From Paraphoma chrysanthemicola (lineage: Eukaryota > Ascomycota > Dothideomycetes > Pleosporales > Phaeosphaeriaceae): DNA of 64,000 bases. Location of the stretch: positions 992,001-1,056,000 of the forward strand of contig JAGMWG010000013.1 of NCBI GenBank assembly GCA_020744225.1, given 5' to 3'. Below are positions 22,534-33,252 of this stretch, piece by piece; position 1 is the stretch's first letter; each line of letters begins with the position of its first letter. The notes below the pieces were generated by a model. That model searched no databases, was not told the DNA's origin, and was given only the letters and a program-made list of their open reading frames with translations. A program made the translations under genes and the position numbers.

Positions 22534-23643
22534 TCAGCTTGCATACTGCCACGAAATAATCAGTCTTATATTGAGGCCCAGGGGCGAGGAGGGATACATA
22601 CTGCTACCAAACAGAGCGAGAGTATCGGCGTTGTTATCTGGAGCGTTCTCTCCACCCAAGGGCTCGCCGCGTCGGGCTAAGCTCACGCAATGTTTCCAAC
22701 CGTATGATGGTGCTCCCAAGATCCCCAACCCAAACCATCCGGTCCTATCTATTGCATCAATTAGACCTTCCCTCCACATATCCTCATCCTCGTCAAACAT
22801 CATATAGGCGGATCGTCCGTGTGTCATCTCGTGCAGCAACACTTTGTCCAGCAAGGAGAAAGAGTCTGAGTTCACATGGTCAGCATTATCATCATATTAT
22901 GGACTGAATTGGTTACCAATCTGAGCGAATCCAAATGGTGCTTTTGATTCACTGATCGTGATCAGACTCTTGCCTATCAATGTGTTCATGGCATCCTTTC
23001 CAAGCTTGTATTTCCGTTCTTTGATCCACGATACAAACCATGGACATAGCTGTATCATTGTTGGCTTTTCCTCATAGATAATTGTCCATCCATATTCCCT
23101 TCTGTTTATCGATAAGCTGAAAGCGATCGCGATTACAGAAGATAGCCTTAATATATGATTAGCTGTTTATCCCACTTCATACGTGGTAGTACTCACGACG
23201 TCATCATCTCCGGTTGGTTGGTTACTTGGGGTCTCTGTCGCATAGTACTGCCGTATCCGGGCGTAAACATCCACTGTTTTCGCCGTTACCGCAGTGCCGG
23301 GATCCTGACCAGGGCCTGCGAATAGCTTGCCTAGGAGGTCTATGGTATGTCTGTCTAGCGGCGAAGCAGTTAGCCGCCCAAGCGCAGCGTCTACCATCTC
23401 GAAAGCGGAGGTCATGGCGGCGCGAACATCATTTTCGACGCTCTCATTGGTGCAGGACTCGTCAATTCTGTAACCAAGGGTACAAGCGACGAATATGCCA
23501 AGCGTAACAAGTTTGGTAACCAAGTATAGGAGCAGCATAGCGAAGAGCTTAAAACAGGCTAATAGAATCGAGCTGAATGAGAAAACGTTCTTAACGGGCG
23601 GAGTGTCACAGGTATGTAGATTCGCCATCTTCGGCGCCTTCAT
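22534..23643 (-). CDS. M35-like zinc metallopeptidase with N-terminal membrane segment
   Basis: Proposed exons are 23643-23183, 23116-22917 and 22865-22534, giving 330 residues. The last exon holds LLHEMTHGR, the HExxH zinc site, then PSYGWKHCVSLAR and DNNADTLALFGSSMY. This order is usual in fungal M35-like (deuterolysin-related) peptidases. Exon 2 holds QLCPWFVSWIKERKY, a matching landmark. A hydrophobic stretch at about residues 22-56 is a signal anchor or long signal peptide. The first junction is uncertain. Donor GTATGA with acceptor TTTCAG keeps the frame. The stronger-looking GTGAGT donor four codons earlier would put FCNRDRF in frame but leads to a stop and would imply a one-base frameshift. 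The third zinc ligand was not identified. The protease family is fairly sure; activity is uncertain. Confidence 0.65.
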
Positions 23644-24383
23644 TTTTTATATCTGGTCACTCTGCTGTGCCTTCAAGACTCAGGTTGCCATCAAGTGACC
23701 CAAGGAAATCCTCGGAATTGACGAGGGGCGGAGTCGCAGCGGTGCCGCAATTGTACGGCGTTAATGGCATATCTCGACCCCAACAGATGCAAGAAACATT
23801 GCCGATAGGTGAAGGATAGGGCGAACTATGCCTAGTGTTTTGTAATGGGGCGGCTCTTGGCGTACATGCGGCGGCTCGCGCGGCACAGCTTGCTCCTCAT
23901 CCACTCGAAAGAGTGTGGGAATTATCAACGCGCGAGCGCCAACAGTCCAGCTATGCATTAGAGGAGCCTTTGTTCCTCAACCAGTGTCTCATTGTATTGA
24001 CTGACCCGATCATTGGTGTGTTCGGGCTGTGCTGATCAACTTCCCACAACACATTTCTTGGTATTTCAAGCTGTTTCTCTGGGTTGCGACATGTCTCTAC
24101 GCCGTACACGGCACAATTTAGGCTTCAGCCTGCTGCTAAACTTTGAAACATTCGGGGAGTAACGTTGTTCTGTGCCTTCACGGTGCATGAAGTAGCAGTA
24201 TGCCGTTCACTGTGCCTCGTCCGTGATGAAACACTCACCATATTGCGGCACAACTCAATTCATAAAGCAACATGGACACGAGGAATTATGAGTATTTCGA
24301 GCAAGTCAGCGAAGACAGTTTAGAGGGGACAGAGCTCATCGCAACACCAAACAGCATTCCTATCTTACATTTGCACTCGTCCA
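23644..24383. other. divergent intergenic region, 740 bp
   Basis: This is a shared upstream region for the metallopeptidase (-) and the membrane protein (+). A 61-codon frame at 24272-24457 overlaps the real start of the plus gene in another phase. No sites were recognised. Confidence 0.45.
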
Positions 24384-26338
24384 ATGAAGACTGCTACTGC
24401 CCTTTTCTACCTGGTAGCGTGCGTCAGTCATGCATCCGCGCGTGCTTTGATCACTAGCATCACTACTACGCCTGCACAAGTTCCGTCGCTTATGAGGCGC
24501 GCAGCTGTGCCGACGATCACGTTCGGTGCCCACGAACAATACTTTCCCACCCAGGTGAGCTAGGCATCCTTAATGTCAATCTACCAATTGTGCTTACTCT
24601 TGTAGGTGTCCGATCCCGAGCCAGATGGATCGAAACTCCAAATCTTCCCAAGCGGGATTTACGACGAATTTCCCAAAGACGGCATCGTCGTATCCGTCGG
24701 GAAAGACCTTCGCAAACAGATCCAAGATACGATGTCACAGTCCTGCAGGGACCAAGGATTTTCACAAGAATGCCACAACGCTTTAGTCCCTCTACTTGAC
24801 AAGACAGATCTCGCTGCTCACACCAAGCGATTTGTGGTTATTGGTGGCCTCGCGATCATCAGCCTCATCATTGCTGTAGTTGCGCTTGTGTATGAGATGG
24901 CTCGCATTGGAACAACGGAGGTGCCGTCGAACATCAAGCTGAACTACAAAGATCTCGCCCAGATTCAAACGATGTCTGGAGCCTCGACGATTGCGGCAGT
25001 TGCTCCTGATGCATCGAACAAGCCATATACGATCACATTGCAGCCGCCAACGACCCCAACAGCAGCGTGAGTATTCTCACCGAAGCAGGTTACGAGTATT
25101 CTCACATCAGCTGCAGTACTGCAATTACGATTGAAACACTTTAAGCCAGCAAAGATGGCCACAAAGCCGGAGACATTGTGTACCGCATCCCCCAGGACAC
25201 TGCCGATCGCATCCATGATTTTCTTGCCATGACCGGCGGGCACGAAGCGCAAAAGATATGTCAAGGGCAGAACTTACGACGCGCTGACACTGCTGAAGCA
25301 TGTATTCAGTCTATCGAGCGACTTGCAATGAACCTTGCAGACGGCGGACCATCCGACCTCCTCCAAGTCGCGCAACAAAATGTTCCCGTCAGACCCGCAG
25401 CAGGTCAGCCCATCGCCATTGGCGTAGCCAATCTCGCTGCAGAGGGTGTACCTTTGATCATCCCGGTATATCGCGCCGTGTACGAACATGCCCCTCGGAG
25501 ACCGAACTTCGATATGCCATGGAATCCCTATGTCTTGGCGACTGGCGGAGCAGCACTTTCTATTGCTATATCTTGGGCTTTGTATGTACCGCAAAGCCTG
25601 ACAGAGATCTGGATTGATGGAGAGAAAGTCTTGACGGATCTTAAAGAGGATAAACTTGTTTGTCCGAGGAACATTGTTTGTGTGGCAGATGACTGTCAGG
25701 GTCAGAAAGAGTTCAGCAAGACTGTGAGTGGACTGTACTGCAAGACGGTGAGTTGCGATACTTCCACGACTGGGGGGTGGTAGTGCTGAACTATGCTTAT
25801 AGCTCAACAACTACGGATGCTCGTGTCGGCCGGTAACGTATCCAACCACTCTCACACTCGAGGCAGACTATATGAACAAGCAATACGAGTGGCTTGAGGA
25901 GCTCGTCAGGAAGTCCGAACTGCCACCGCTAATCCCCAACTGCATCAATGGGGAAGAGGCTTTGTCTGATGCTTCGGGCAAGTTCAAAACGTGAGTGAGC
26001 TTGACCATCAAGTCAGTCCAGCCGCTGACTAAAAACAGGTGGGCGGAGAACTTCTGCAAAGGCCACGAAAGCCTCGAATCTAGCTTCACCGTGGCCTCGG
26101 AGGATATTCAGCTTAGTCCTGGATGGAAGTCCGAAGTCGATTTCCGAAAGAAGGGCACGGATAAATGCCCTTTCGATTGTGAAGAAATGTTCTCGGCATT
26201 CGATACGCCATCATGTAAGACACATCACTGACCTTATCTAGTAAAGGCTAATCCTGGACAATAGGCATTACAAGCACTGGAATACAGAAATATGGCACCG
26301 TCGAGACGGACTGTGGGAAAGCTTCATATGGCATGTAA
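24384..26338 (+). CDS. large secreted/membrane protein of unknown function, six exons
   Basis: Exons are 24384-24554, 24606-25066, 25150-25747, 25803-25990, 26039-26214 and 26265-26338. All junctions are GT-AG, the phases agree, and the last exon ends exactly on a stop, giving 555 residues. Residues 1 to about 20 look like a signal peptide (MKTATALFYLVACVSHASA). Hydrophobic segments are at about 134-157 (FVVIGGLAIISLIIAVVALV) and about 338-357 (YVLATGGAALSIAISWALYV). The C-terminal third is cysteine-rich (NYGCSCRP, NFCKGHES, DKCPFDCEEMF) and ends KYGTVETDCGKASYGM, a layout also seen at the end of fungal secreted multi-domain proteins. No enzymatic motif was found. Six small exons in perfect phase argue strongly for a live gene. 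The function is unknown. Confidence 0.8.
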
Positions 26339-27061
26339 CACTATGAGACTTGACCTTGGACATCCTGTGAGCGTCTTATGAGATAAAGGATCCATAGACA
26401 CATCGATATAGGCAGCTGATGCAGGTGACTCTCGAGATGATTGGCAGGTTATGTGTGCTGCTTTGAATTCGGCAGAGTAAGGCTTCCATTTGCAGTACCA
26501 AATAGACTATCGCTCGTGTAATCTTCGCACTTTTCCGCCTCGTCTTGTTCTCGACGTATTCTTCGTATTCGCTCTTGAGCTAGTCGTACACTGTCGCAGC
26601 ATTGTCAGCCTATTAGACCTGGTCTGTTCATAAGCAGATATCCTGAAACACGCCGCGAGGCACGGTTCGATTACAGCACCACAGATCAGACGTAGCTCAC
26701 ACAAGTTGCAGCAACATAAGTAAACTTTAGGAATTTCGCAAAATAACCTAAGCGTGATAAACAATTATCCACAAAATGACACGTCAAATAAATACAGAGG
26801 TAGCGACAGACACCCGATCCCAGTCGGCCGAGCTGAAACCCAACCAGGAACTCCATACAACGACCGGGACCTTTCGTTTCCTTCTCGCTCCAAACCTGAT
26901 CCTGCGAAACAAAGCACCTGACCGAACTGATTACATTATTAAAATTGAATCCGCCCACAACTCCCAGAGTGCCAATCTCACTAACGCCTAGTCCGTTGGC
27001 GCCAACGCAGTTGATCTCGCTCTCATCATTAGAAAGAGTTTTTAATACAACGAAGGGAACT
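26339..27061. other. convergent intergenic region, 723 bp
   Basis: This stretch lies between the ends of the membrane protein gene (+) and the small secreted gene (-). Frames at 26507-26764 and 26686-27135 (-) have no domain. Nothing was recognised. Confidence 0.4.
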
Positions 27062-27325
27062 TTACGTAAAGAGGTTGCAGCGCACGCCTGATGAAAGACG
27101 ATAGGACGAGATCTGGTCGTTAAAGGCCAAATCAACTAGTACAATATCAACGGGTTTCCTCTGCAGATTTAGACTGAAGACCTTACCACAAACCCTGCGT
27201 TCGATGTGTCCTCGACTAATGTCTTGCCGGCTGTCGGTAGCATCTGGTCCAGTGAAGAAGACGGCCGATTGAGCGGCAGCGGATGCAACTAGTGCAATCT
27301 GAACGAGGTACAAAGAGAACTTCAT
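27062..27325 (-). CDS. small putative secreted protein
   Basis: An 87-residue protein with a clear N-terminal signal peptide (MKFSLYLVQIALVASAAAQS, cut after AAA or AAQ). The mature part has only two cysteines (RRVCG and VRCN) and no known domain. The gene starts at an ATG about 30 bp downstream of a short A-rich stretch. It could also be the first exon of a longer gene: GTAAGG or similar donors exist in the frame, but I found no convincing continuation downstream. Secretion is likely; the function is unknown. Confidence 0.5.
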   Translation of the reverse strand: MKFSLYLVQIALVASAAAQSAVFFTGPDATDSRQDISRGHIERRVCGKVFSLNLQRKPVDIVLVDLAFNDQISSYRLSSGVRCNLFT

Positions 27326-29119
27326 GGCTGCTGGAAATATTGATGCAGGAGTCGATGATCCTTTTCTTTAAAGGATCTGTGGATTCAGTAATGGGCGAGT
27401 TTCAGGTGGGGGATTTGGGTGTGTATTTATGGAAAGAAAGAGACGGCTGAGACGAAGTTCACCGAGTATCATCCTTAAGGTTACTGATATGTCGTGTCGT
27501 TTTCCTTGGTAGTGAGAGTTTAGTACGTCCAAGTGGAAAGCTTCGGTGCTCATCATTCACTAGCCTCCACCCTCCAATTCGGGTTACTGAAGGCATGGTT
27601 TTGTGCTTTTGAGCCTATATGCCAAATGTACCAACGTCCTGTGCTGTTATCTTGTTGATGATATGGTGAAATGGCTGCCGTCTTCATTCGGGCCACTGCT
27701 GATGACATTAGCTAGCTGTCTGCTCTGCGAGGACGCGGTTGACAGGTTTTGCCCTATCAGAGTAGCACATAAAGCGGACAATGTTAGTCGATTATTGAAG
27801 TGCTTCTGCCACGCTGTCGTCGAGCTTGACATCAATAGCCCAACAATGTCAAAATGAAATCAAGCCGGGACACTCCTGAGGCGTTCGGTTGGTAGCATCC
27901 GGCAATCCGATCGATACGAAGCTCTCGGTATTCGGAATCTCTCGAAACTTTGAGCTGTTGTAATTCCATGAGATCAGTGATCGATGGGTACTCCAGCTAA
28001 GATCTAGCATATATTCTTGTAATGCCAAAGCTATTCTGTGAGCATTGGATATCATATCGAAAGTGAGCAACTGCATACAGGGCCGTGGCATTTCAACAGT
28101 AATGAGTGCCTCCTTAGACAAACTATACGTGTGGTGCGTTCAATAATAGTGTGTACCATTATCTTGAAGCTGCTTTGGTAGATTTGGCGTCTAGCATATC
28201 CGAGGAAAGGGATTCTAAAGGTTAGCCCTACCTGCAGTTTCCTTGCAATGAGTAAGCGCCAATGCGACTGCACATTAGGGTTTAAGAGCGCACCTGATAC
28301 TCAAATCCTCTAGGGTAAGGTTTGAACCTTAGCTTTCGCTACAATATTTACGAGAAACCTGCCGTGCTCATAACTTCCCTGCGAGGCGGGCGGGCTGAAC
28401 CAATTCGAAGCGTCTTTGGTCCAAGGAGACGCGGACCTGTGATAGATAACAAACAAGCTACGAAACTGATATTCGGGGTTCTGAATTCACCAAAGTGGCG
28501 AGGTTTTCGAGGTTGAACCTTCCAGAGAGTTCGTCCAGTCGACTGTGATGAGTCATCTCGTGGAAATGGGAAGTCGCGTATGAATTGAGAGTCTCGAACT
28601 AAACCGCCCACATTGAAACCAAGAAGGAAGATTCACTGCGTCCAGATGGACTGTCCTACGAGATGTTTTCGCGAACAAAGAAATCATGTAACTCGATTTC
28701 CTAGAAGGCGATATTATTTCGACCCAGTTTCCACCGCTGCTGCGATCTACACCCGCGTAAAGTCCGGAAAACCAAGACGCTGACGCCTCACAACAAGGCA
28801 CTCAAGCGCCGAGCCAACATAAGTCGAAATAGCAATAGCAGTGGGAAGAAGTGGAGTTTTAAATCATGGAAAAAGTCGAGGAAGGAGTGCTGGCGACGAA
28901 GCAAGAAGCATATGGCAGTGAAAAGGGTGGGGAATCTTAGGATAAGGGGAAGAATATGGCACTGGGATAGTCACAGGTGCTTTCGTCGAGGACGTCAAGC
29001 TGGGCTCAAAAGGTGCGGAGTGTGTCCGAGCATGTCTAAGTCTCATGCGTCGGCGCCGGCCGGAACAAGCCGTCACTCCGTTTTCGGCCTCGGCCAGGCT
29101 CGGAGCACCATCAGGTGAG

Positions 29120-29128
29120 ATCTGATAA
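29120..29128 (+). promoter_or_regulatory. GATA site ATCTGATAA, iron-repressor type (distal)
   Basis: This is an exact match to ATCWGATAA, the site bound by iron-sensing GATA repressors of the SreA/Sre1 family. It lies 67 bp upstream of the last base before the hapX ATG at 29195. In Aspergillus the SreA family represses hapX when iron is plentiful; here the role is inferred from the site and the gene it precedes. Confidence 0.7.
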
Positions 29129-29140
29129 CCCAGGATCTCC

Positions 29141-29149
29141 ATCTGATAA
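29141..29149 (+). promoter_or_regulatory. GATA site ATCTGATAA, iron-repressor type (proximal)
   Basis: This is a second exact ATCWGATAA copy, 21 bp (about two helical turns) downstream of the first and in the same orientation. That spacing suits two proteins on one face of the DNA. It lies 46 bp upstream of the hapX ATG, probably in or next to the 5' leader. Confidence 0.7.
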
Positions 29150-29160
29150 GTCTGCAACAT

Positions 29161-29165
29161 CCAAT
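29161..29165 (+). promoter_or_regulatory. CCAAT box next to the hapX start
   Basis: A CCAAT pentamer lies 30 bp upstream of the hapX ATG and 12 bp after the proximal GATA site. HapX acts through the CCAAT-binding complex, so autoregulation is possible. The motif is short and may be there by chance. Confidence 0.35.
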
Positions 29166-29194
29166 TGTCGCCCACCTCACCCACACCCGACATC

Positions 29195-30891
29195 ATGTCT
29201 GCCACGGGCTCGCCTTCCGACTCGTACAGCGTGGAATCGCCCACTGCCTCGCCGCTGTCTGCCACTGCCCCCAAATCGCTTGCTGCAAAATCTTCACGGC
29301 GCTCGTCCATCCGGCGTAGGTTGCACCACCCGCACCGCTGCCCGCAAGTGCCCGCCGCGGTTGCACAGTAACTGACACTGCAACAGCCCTCGTGCCCGAC
29401 GACAAGCCACGTGCCCTCGCCATTCCCCTTGCCACGGCGTCCCCTACGCAGGCCACCAGTGGCCCCTCCCCGTGTGGAGGAGGCCCCGCCTCGAGGAATT
29501 ATGGCGTGCCGTCGCGCCCCAAGCCCGGTCGCAAGCCCGCCACCGACGAGCCGCAGACGAAGCGAAAGGCGCAGAATCGCGAGTCGCAGCGGGCTTTCCG
29601 CGCACGCAAGGCGGCCAAGGTGCAGGAGCTAGCCACCCAGGTCGAGTCTGGAAAGCAACAGCACCAGGACGAAGTCAATGCCCTGCTGATGCGCATCGAC
29701 AACCTCGAGCAGCGCCTCAAGCATACCGAGGAGGCCTACCATGCTACCTCAAAGCGATGCGACTACTGGAAGGAACAGTTCGAAAGCCTGCGGGACAACG
29801 GCGCGACGAGTGGCACGACAATGATTGAACCGCCGTCCGCACAGCTCGGCAGCTACCCCGCCATGATGATGACGCCGGATGCATCCAACGAGTCTCCAGG
29901 CCCTACTGACTACCGCACGCCTGACGCTTCGACTAGTTTCCTATGCGGACGATGCCGGCCCGACCACTGCGAGTGCATCGAGGAAACGTTGGCTGCACAC
30001 GCGCAAGATCCGCCCTTCATGGAGGCTGTAGCCCTTCCTCGTCGCCGGGGAGTCACGCCAATGCAGGATGTGCAGATGCAGGTCACAAAGGTGGAGGATC
30101 CGTCCGAGCTTGAGATTGACTTCACGTCTGCCTTTGCGAAGCCGGCCCCCGCTATCGACTTCATGGGAGATGGCGAGCACCAGACCTGTGGATTCTGCAC
30201 CCGGCCCGACAATTGTTTCTGCAGGGACGAGTCGATCCGCAACGGCGCCGATGGCGGAGCTTCTCTCAGCCAAGTCACGAGCGGCGAATCTGCCAAGAGT
30301 GCAAATGCTTCTGCTCCAGTCAAAGGGATGCCCGGCAGCTGTGATGCCTGCCAGCAAAATCCGGAGCAGAAGGCTTGGTGTCAGCGGGTCGCACAACTCC
30401 GAGGTGAAGCCACTCCTCCGCTCTCGCGACGGAACTCAGCGAGGAGTAATTCACTCGACATTATGGAGCCGAAGATTAACTCTACGATTGACCGCTTCTC
30501 ACAGAAGTCGTCCGCAATTCCAGGCATTCGATCTGTTGGCTGCACAGAGACCTACAAGCTATTCGATGGGCGTGTGCCTATGGACGTCGATCACCCAGAG
30601 TGGAGGCAGCTCCGGCCGATTCAACCAACATCGAGTGGCCCACGGCGCGACACAATCATGTCCATGGAGCCGGGAACATATAGCGCCATGGAGGTTGATG
30701 TTGGTAGTATCCTCACAACACTTCAGCACAGCAGGGCGCCACTCGAGCCACGTCCGTCCGATGGCCCTCACGCTACTATCGTCAAGAAGGCAGAGGAATT
30801 GCGCCGATCAACACTCTCGCCTGCGGCTTCTGCGCAGTCCCAGACCGACCTTGCCCCAGTGTCGGCCTTCAATATGGACACGACACCATAG
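29195..30891 (+). CDS. hapX: HapX-type bZIP iron-regulatory transcription factor
   Basis: Exons are 29195-29315 and 29387-30891, with a 71-nt intron starting GTAGGT and an AACTGAC branch. The product has 541 residues. The main frame lacks an ATG before the bZIP, so the first exon (MSATGSPSDSYSVESPTASP) is needed. Residues about 83-97 (RPKPGRKPATDEP) are the Hap4-like segment that binds the CCAAT complex. The basic region NRESQRAFRARK (about 104-115) and a leucine/coiled-coil helix follow. Three cysteine-rich motifs sense iron-sulphur status: C227-x2-C-x4-C-x-C, C308-x2-C-x5-C-x-C, and C359-x2-C ending in WC. HapX represses iron-consuming pathways when iron is scarce and activates iron storage when it is abundant. 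Two GATA repressor sites sit directly upstream. Confidence 0.93.
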
Positions 30892-32157
30892 TCGCGTGCA
30901 TGTTCTTTCTCTTCTCTTCGATCCTCTTTGATACCCGGCAATGCCGCCTCTCCTTTCGACTCTTCTGAGTCATTGTTGCACGGACTGCATGCTCGCGATG
31001 TACTTGGCATCCTTCTAGGCCATGGAAGTTTTCTGACGGCTTCGGAAGGTTAGTGATCGTTCTCGGCGCTATAATGCATCATGAAAATATGCTTTAAGGT
31101 GGCGGTCTGTTCTACAGTGCACGATGTATGCGTAAATGACTACGTGCAAAACAATACCAACTTAAATTCAATGACTACACTTCATCCTACCTGACCGTGC
31201 CTTGCCATGCAAACCCAACCTCTCCTATCCTCACTCACCGCGCCAATTCCTTGCCCATCGAACCATTTCCCTCCCAGCACTTCCGTTCCCGAACAACCCA
31301 GCCCCACACAACTTCTCGGCACTTTCTAGACCCTTACCATCTCCAACCACCCCCTCATTTGCGTACGTAAGTCCTACGACGCATACGAGTGGGTGGAGAT
31401 TGTTCGGTCGCAAGAACGCGATGTGAGTGGTTGCGATGTCGGCGGTTATCTGATGATCTGATAAGAAATTTCCGGGCTAAGGTAGATTGGGAAGGGTGTG
31501 GGAGCGGAGAAGATTGCCTGTTTTTTGGAGAACGGTTTGGCTTTGGAAGGGAATGTTTGCGATGGGAGATGGTAGGAATTGCTAGTGGAATGGTTTGGTA
31601 TGTAAATGTTTTCTAGAATTGGGTTTCGGGGATCGATATACTGCTGGTGGGTGTTGTGTAGGTCTAGGTCGCACGTGACCTCTTAACTTCGAGATTATTC
31701 AGCTTACTGGCTTTGGCTGCTTTTATACTATGTCTTTTTGAAATCTTGATCTATTTCATCTTGGATGTATTGTGATGTTCCATCATGAGTCGTTGGAAAC
31801 ACCTTCAGCTATTTGCTATGTCTACCATTTCTTGGCATCACATCGCTGACGTTCGGTTGACCGGATAAGTGCATAGCAAACACTTCGATCTGGACTCCTC
31901 GAGTATACTCTTCGTTTGTTTTGAGCCCTCTTTCATCTCTCTTATTACTTTCACTTAGATCCCACCTCCCGTCGCTAGCACAGGATATCTCTCACTCAAT
32001 TCATCAACATCTCATCAATCAACAATCTCAGATCCAAGGCACTTTGGTATGAGTCTTCCATCTTCTTGCTCTAAGCATATAGACTAACATCAGTAGGCGG
32101 AGTGTAAGTCTATTCCTTCACCTCAAATGCAGTAAATCAGCTGACCAGGGCAAAATA
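30892..32157. other. intergenic, 1.3 kb
   Basis: This is the 3' flank of hapX followed by sequence without a convincing gene. The frames at 31202-31426 (+) and 31389-31616 (+) show no domain and no splice support. The stretch 31910-32040 is pyrimidine-rich, like a fungal leader, but no coding exon was found after it. Confidence 0.4.
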
Positions 32158-32234
32158 GGGTTAACGCGCTGGCCTGCTATGTATCAAGCGAGCCAGTTTC
32201 TTCGGAAGCGTGAGTTCGAATCTCACAGGTGTCG
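32158..32234 (+). tRNA. tRNA-Ser(GCT)-like sequence missing its 5' part (probable relic)
   Basis: The 3' two thirds fold well. Anticodon stem CTGGC/GCCAG (32169-32173 with 32192-32196) holds a loop with anticodon GCT at 32176-32178 and an apparent 11-nt intron after position 37. A long variable arm TTTCTTCGGAAGC marks a class II tRNA. T-arm GTGAG-TTCGAAT-CTCAC is at 32210-32226. A 3' acceptor strand AGGTGTC with discriminator G ends at 32234, followed by a T6 run for Pol III. The 5' acceptor strand should read GACACCT, but the expected place (32143-32149) reads GACCAGG and the D-arm is not formed. It is likely a truncated or rearranged copy; function is doubtful. Confidence 0.6.
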
Positions 32235-32444
32235 TTCTTTTTTGCTGTGGTAGTGGATGTGTGGGTGCTGGAGTTGGGTGTATGCATGGTAGGGGAGAAG
32301 GTGAAGCGGAGATGCATCAGCACCAATAACGGCACTGTGGTGTTACTATTTTCTATGTGACCAAGGCTCAAAACTCTCTCAAGCTATTCAGCAATAATCA
32401 CCATTCGTGAGACCTCTGGGATTGAGACCCTGGCGTGTATCTAC

Positions 32445-33252
32445 TCACCCAACAATCTCCCTCCCGTACACATACAACCGATGATGCGTCCTCCACTTAC
32501 CCGCAATAAAAAACCTCCCACCATCAAAATCCAGAACTTCCATCTTTCCCTCCTCCTCACCAGCCCCAACTTCTTCCCTTCCACGACGCATCAAACTCTT
32601 CTCACACACCCGTTGACTAGCCGCATTCTCATCGTTCACAATCGCACGAACATACACCTTCTCCCACGGTTGCCAGTACCTCCTATCAACTCTCGTACAA
32701 GCACCTAGCATCGCGGAGATAGACTCAGTTGCATACCCCCGACCCCAGGATTCGGGGAGAAACATGTATGCCAGTTCGAGGGACAGGGTAGTTGGTGTGG
32801 ATGCGTGGCCTAGATGGGGCAGTTCGGTGGTTTCTTGGGGAGCGAGAGAACGGAGGCTTATGAGGCCGATGAACATCGGTGATTCGCCTGCATCTCCATG
32901 CTCGGTAAACGAAGTGCCGGCGTGAGATGGTGTTGGGCTAGGCAGTTCGTGAATGAGGTAGGCAATGCGGAACTCCTTTTCTTCTCCATCTTCCTGTGGA
33001 GTGAGGATGATATTTTTCATTGCTTTCTCAGTGTCAGACGTCGTCCTGGAGGGGCCGTAGAGACTAATGAATGTTAGTGTCAATTATCTTGGAAGGTTGG
33101 GATTGGGAAAGGAGGACGGACCTCCACCATGAACTTTGTTCATTGCTGCGTATTTCGTGGATCCAGTCGAATTCTTGACTTCCGGGGTCTGCTTTGGTGA
33201 GGAGCGTGAGCTTGAGGCGTTGGGTGCTTATTGTGGAGTCCATGGTAGACAT
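32445..33252 (-). CDS. GNAT-family N-acetyltransferase
   Basis: Exons are 33252-33122 and 33063-32445. The 58-nt intron starts GTCCGT and has a CACTAAC branch and an ATTAG end, giving 249 residues. The start at MSTMDST is chosen because DSTISTQRLKLTLLT is the usual opening strand of this group (TxRLxLxxL). The acetyl-CoA-binding motif A is ELAYMFLPESWGRGYATES (R/Q-x-x-G-x-G/A type, near residues 135-153). It is followed by VYVRAIVNDENAASQRVCEK, the asparagine-containing motif typical of the RimJ/RimL-like group. The substrate cannot be told. The divergent neighbour is the pepsin-like gene. Confidence 0.85.

Larger units (their letters stand above)
27326..29194. other. intergenic, 1.9 kb, upstream region of hapX
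   Basis: Apart from the GATA and CCAAT sites close to hapX, only short frames without domains are seen (for example 27849-28121, 28348-28611, 28864-29310). Long upstream regions are usual for transcription factor genes. GC content rises sharply from about 28.9 kb, where the hapX leader probably begins. Confidence 0.45.

Noticed and set aside
22367..22807. 146-codon plus-strand frame after the third DUF7730 copy
   Set aside because: It overlaps the last exon of the metallopeptidase on the other strand, which has clear HEMTH and YGW motifs.
24272..24457. 61-codon frame upstream of the six-exon membrane protein
   Set aside because: It overlaps the true first exon in a different phase and has no domain; at most it is a leader frame.
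32177..32371. 64-codon minus-strand frame containing CEIRTHASEETGS
   Set aside because: This is the antisense reading of the tRNA-Ser-like sequence, a well-known false protein.
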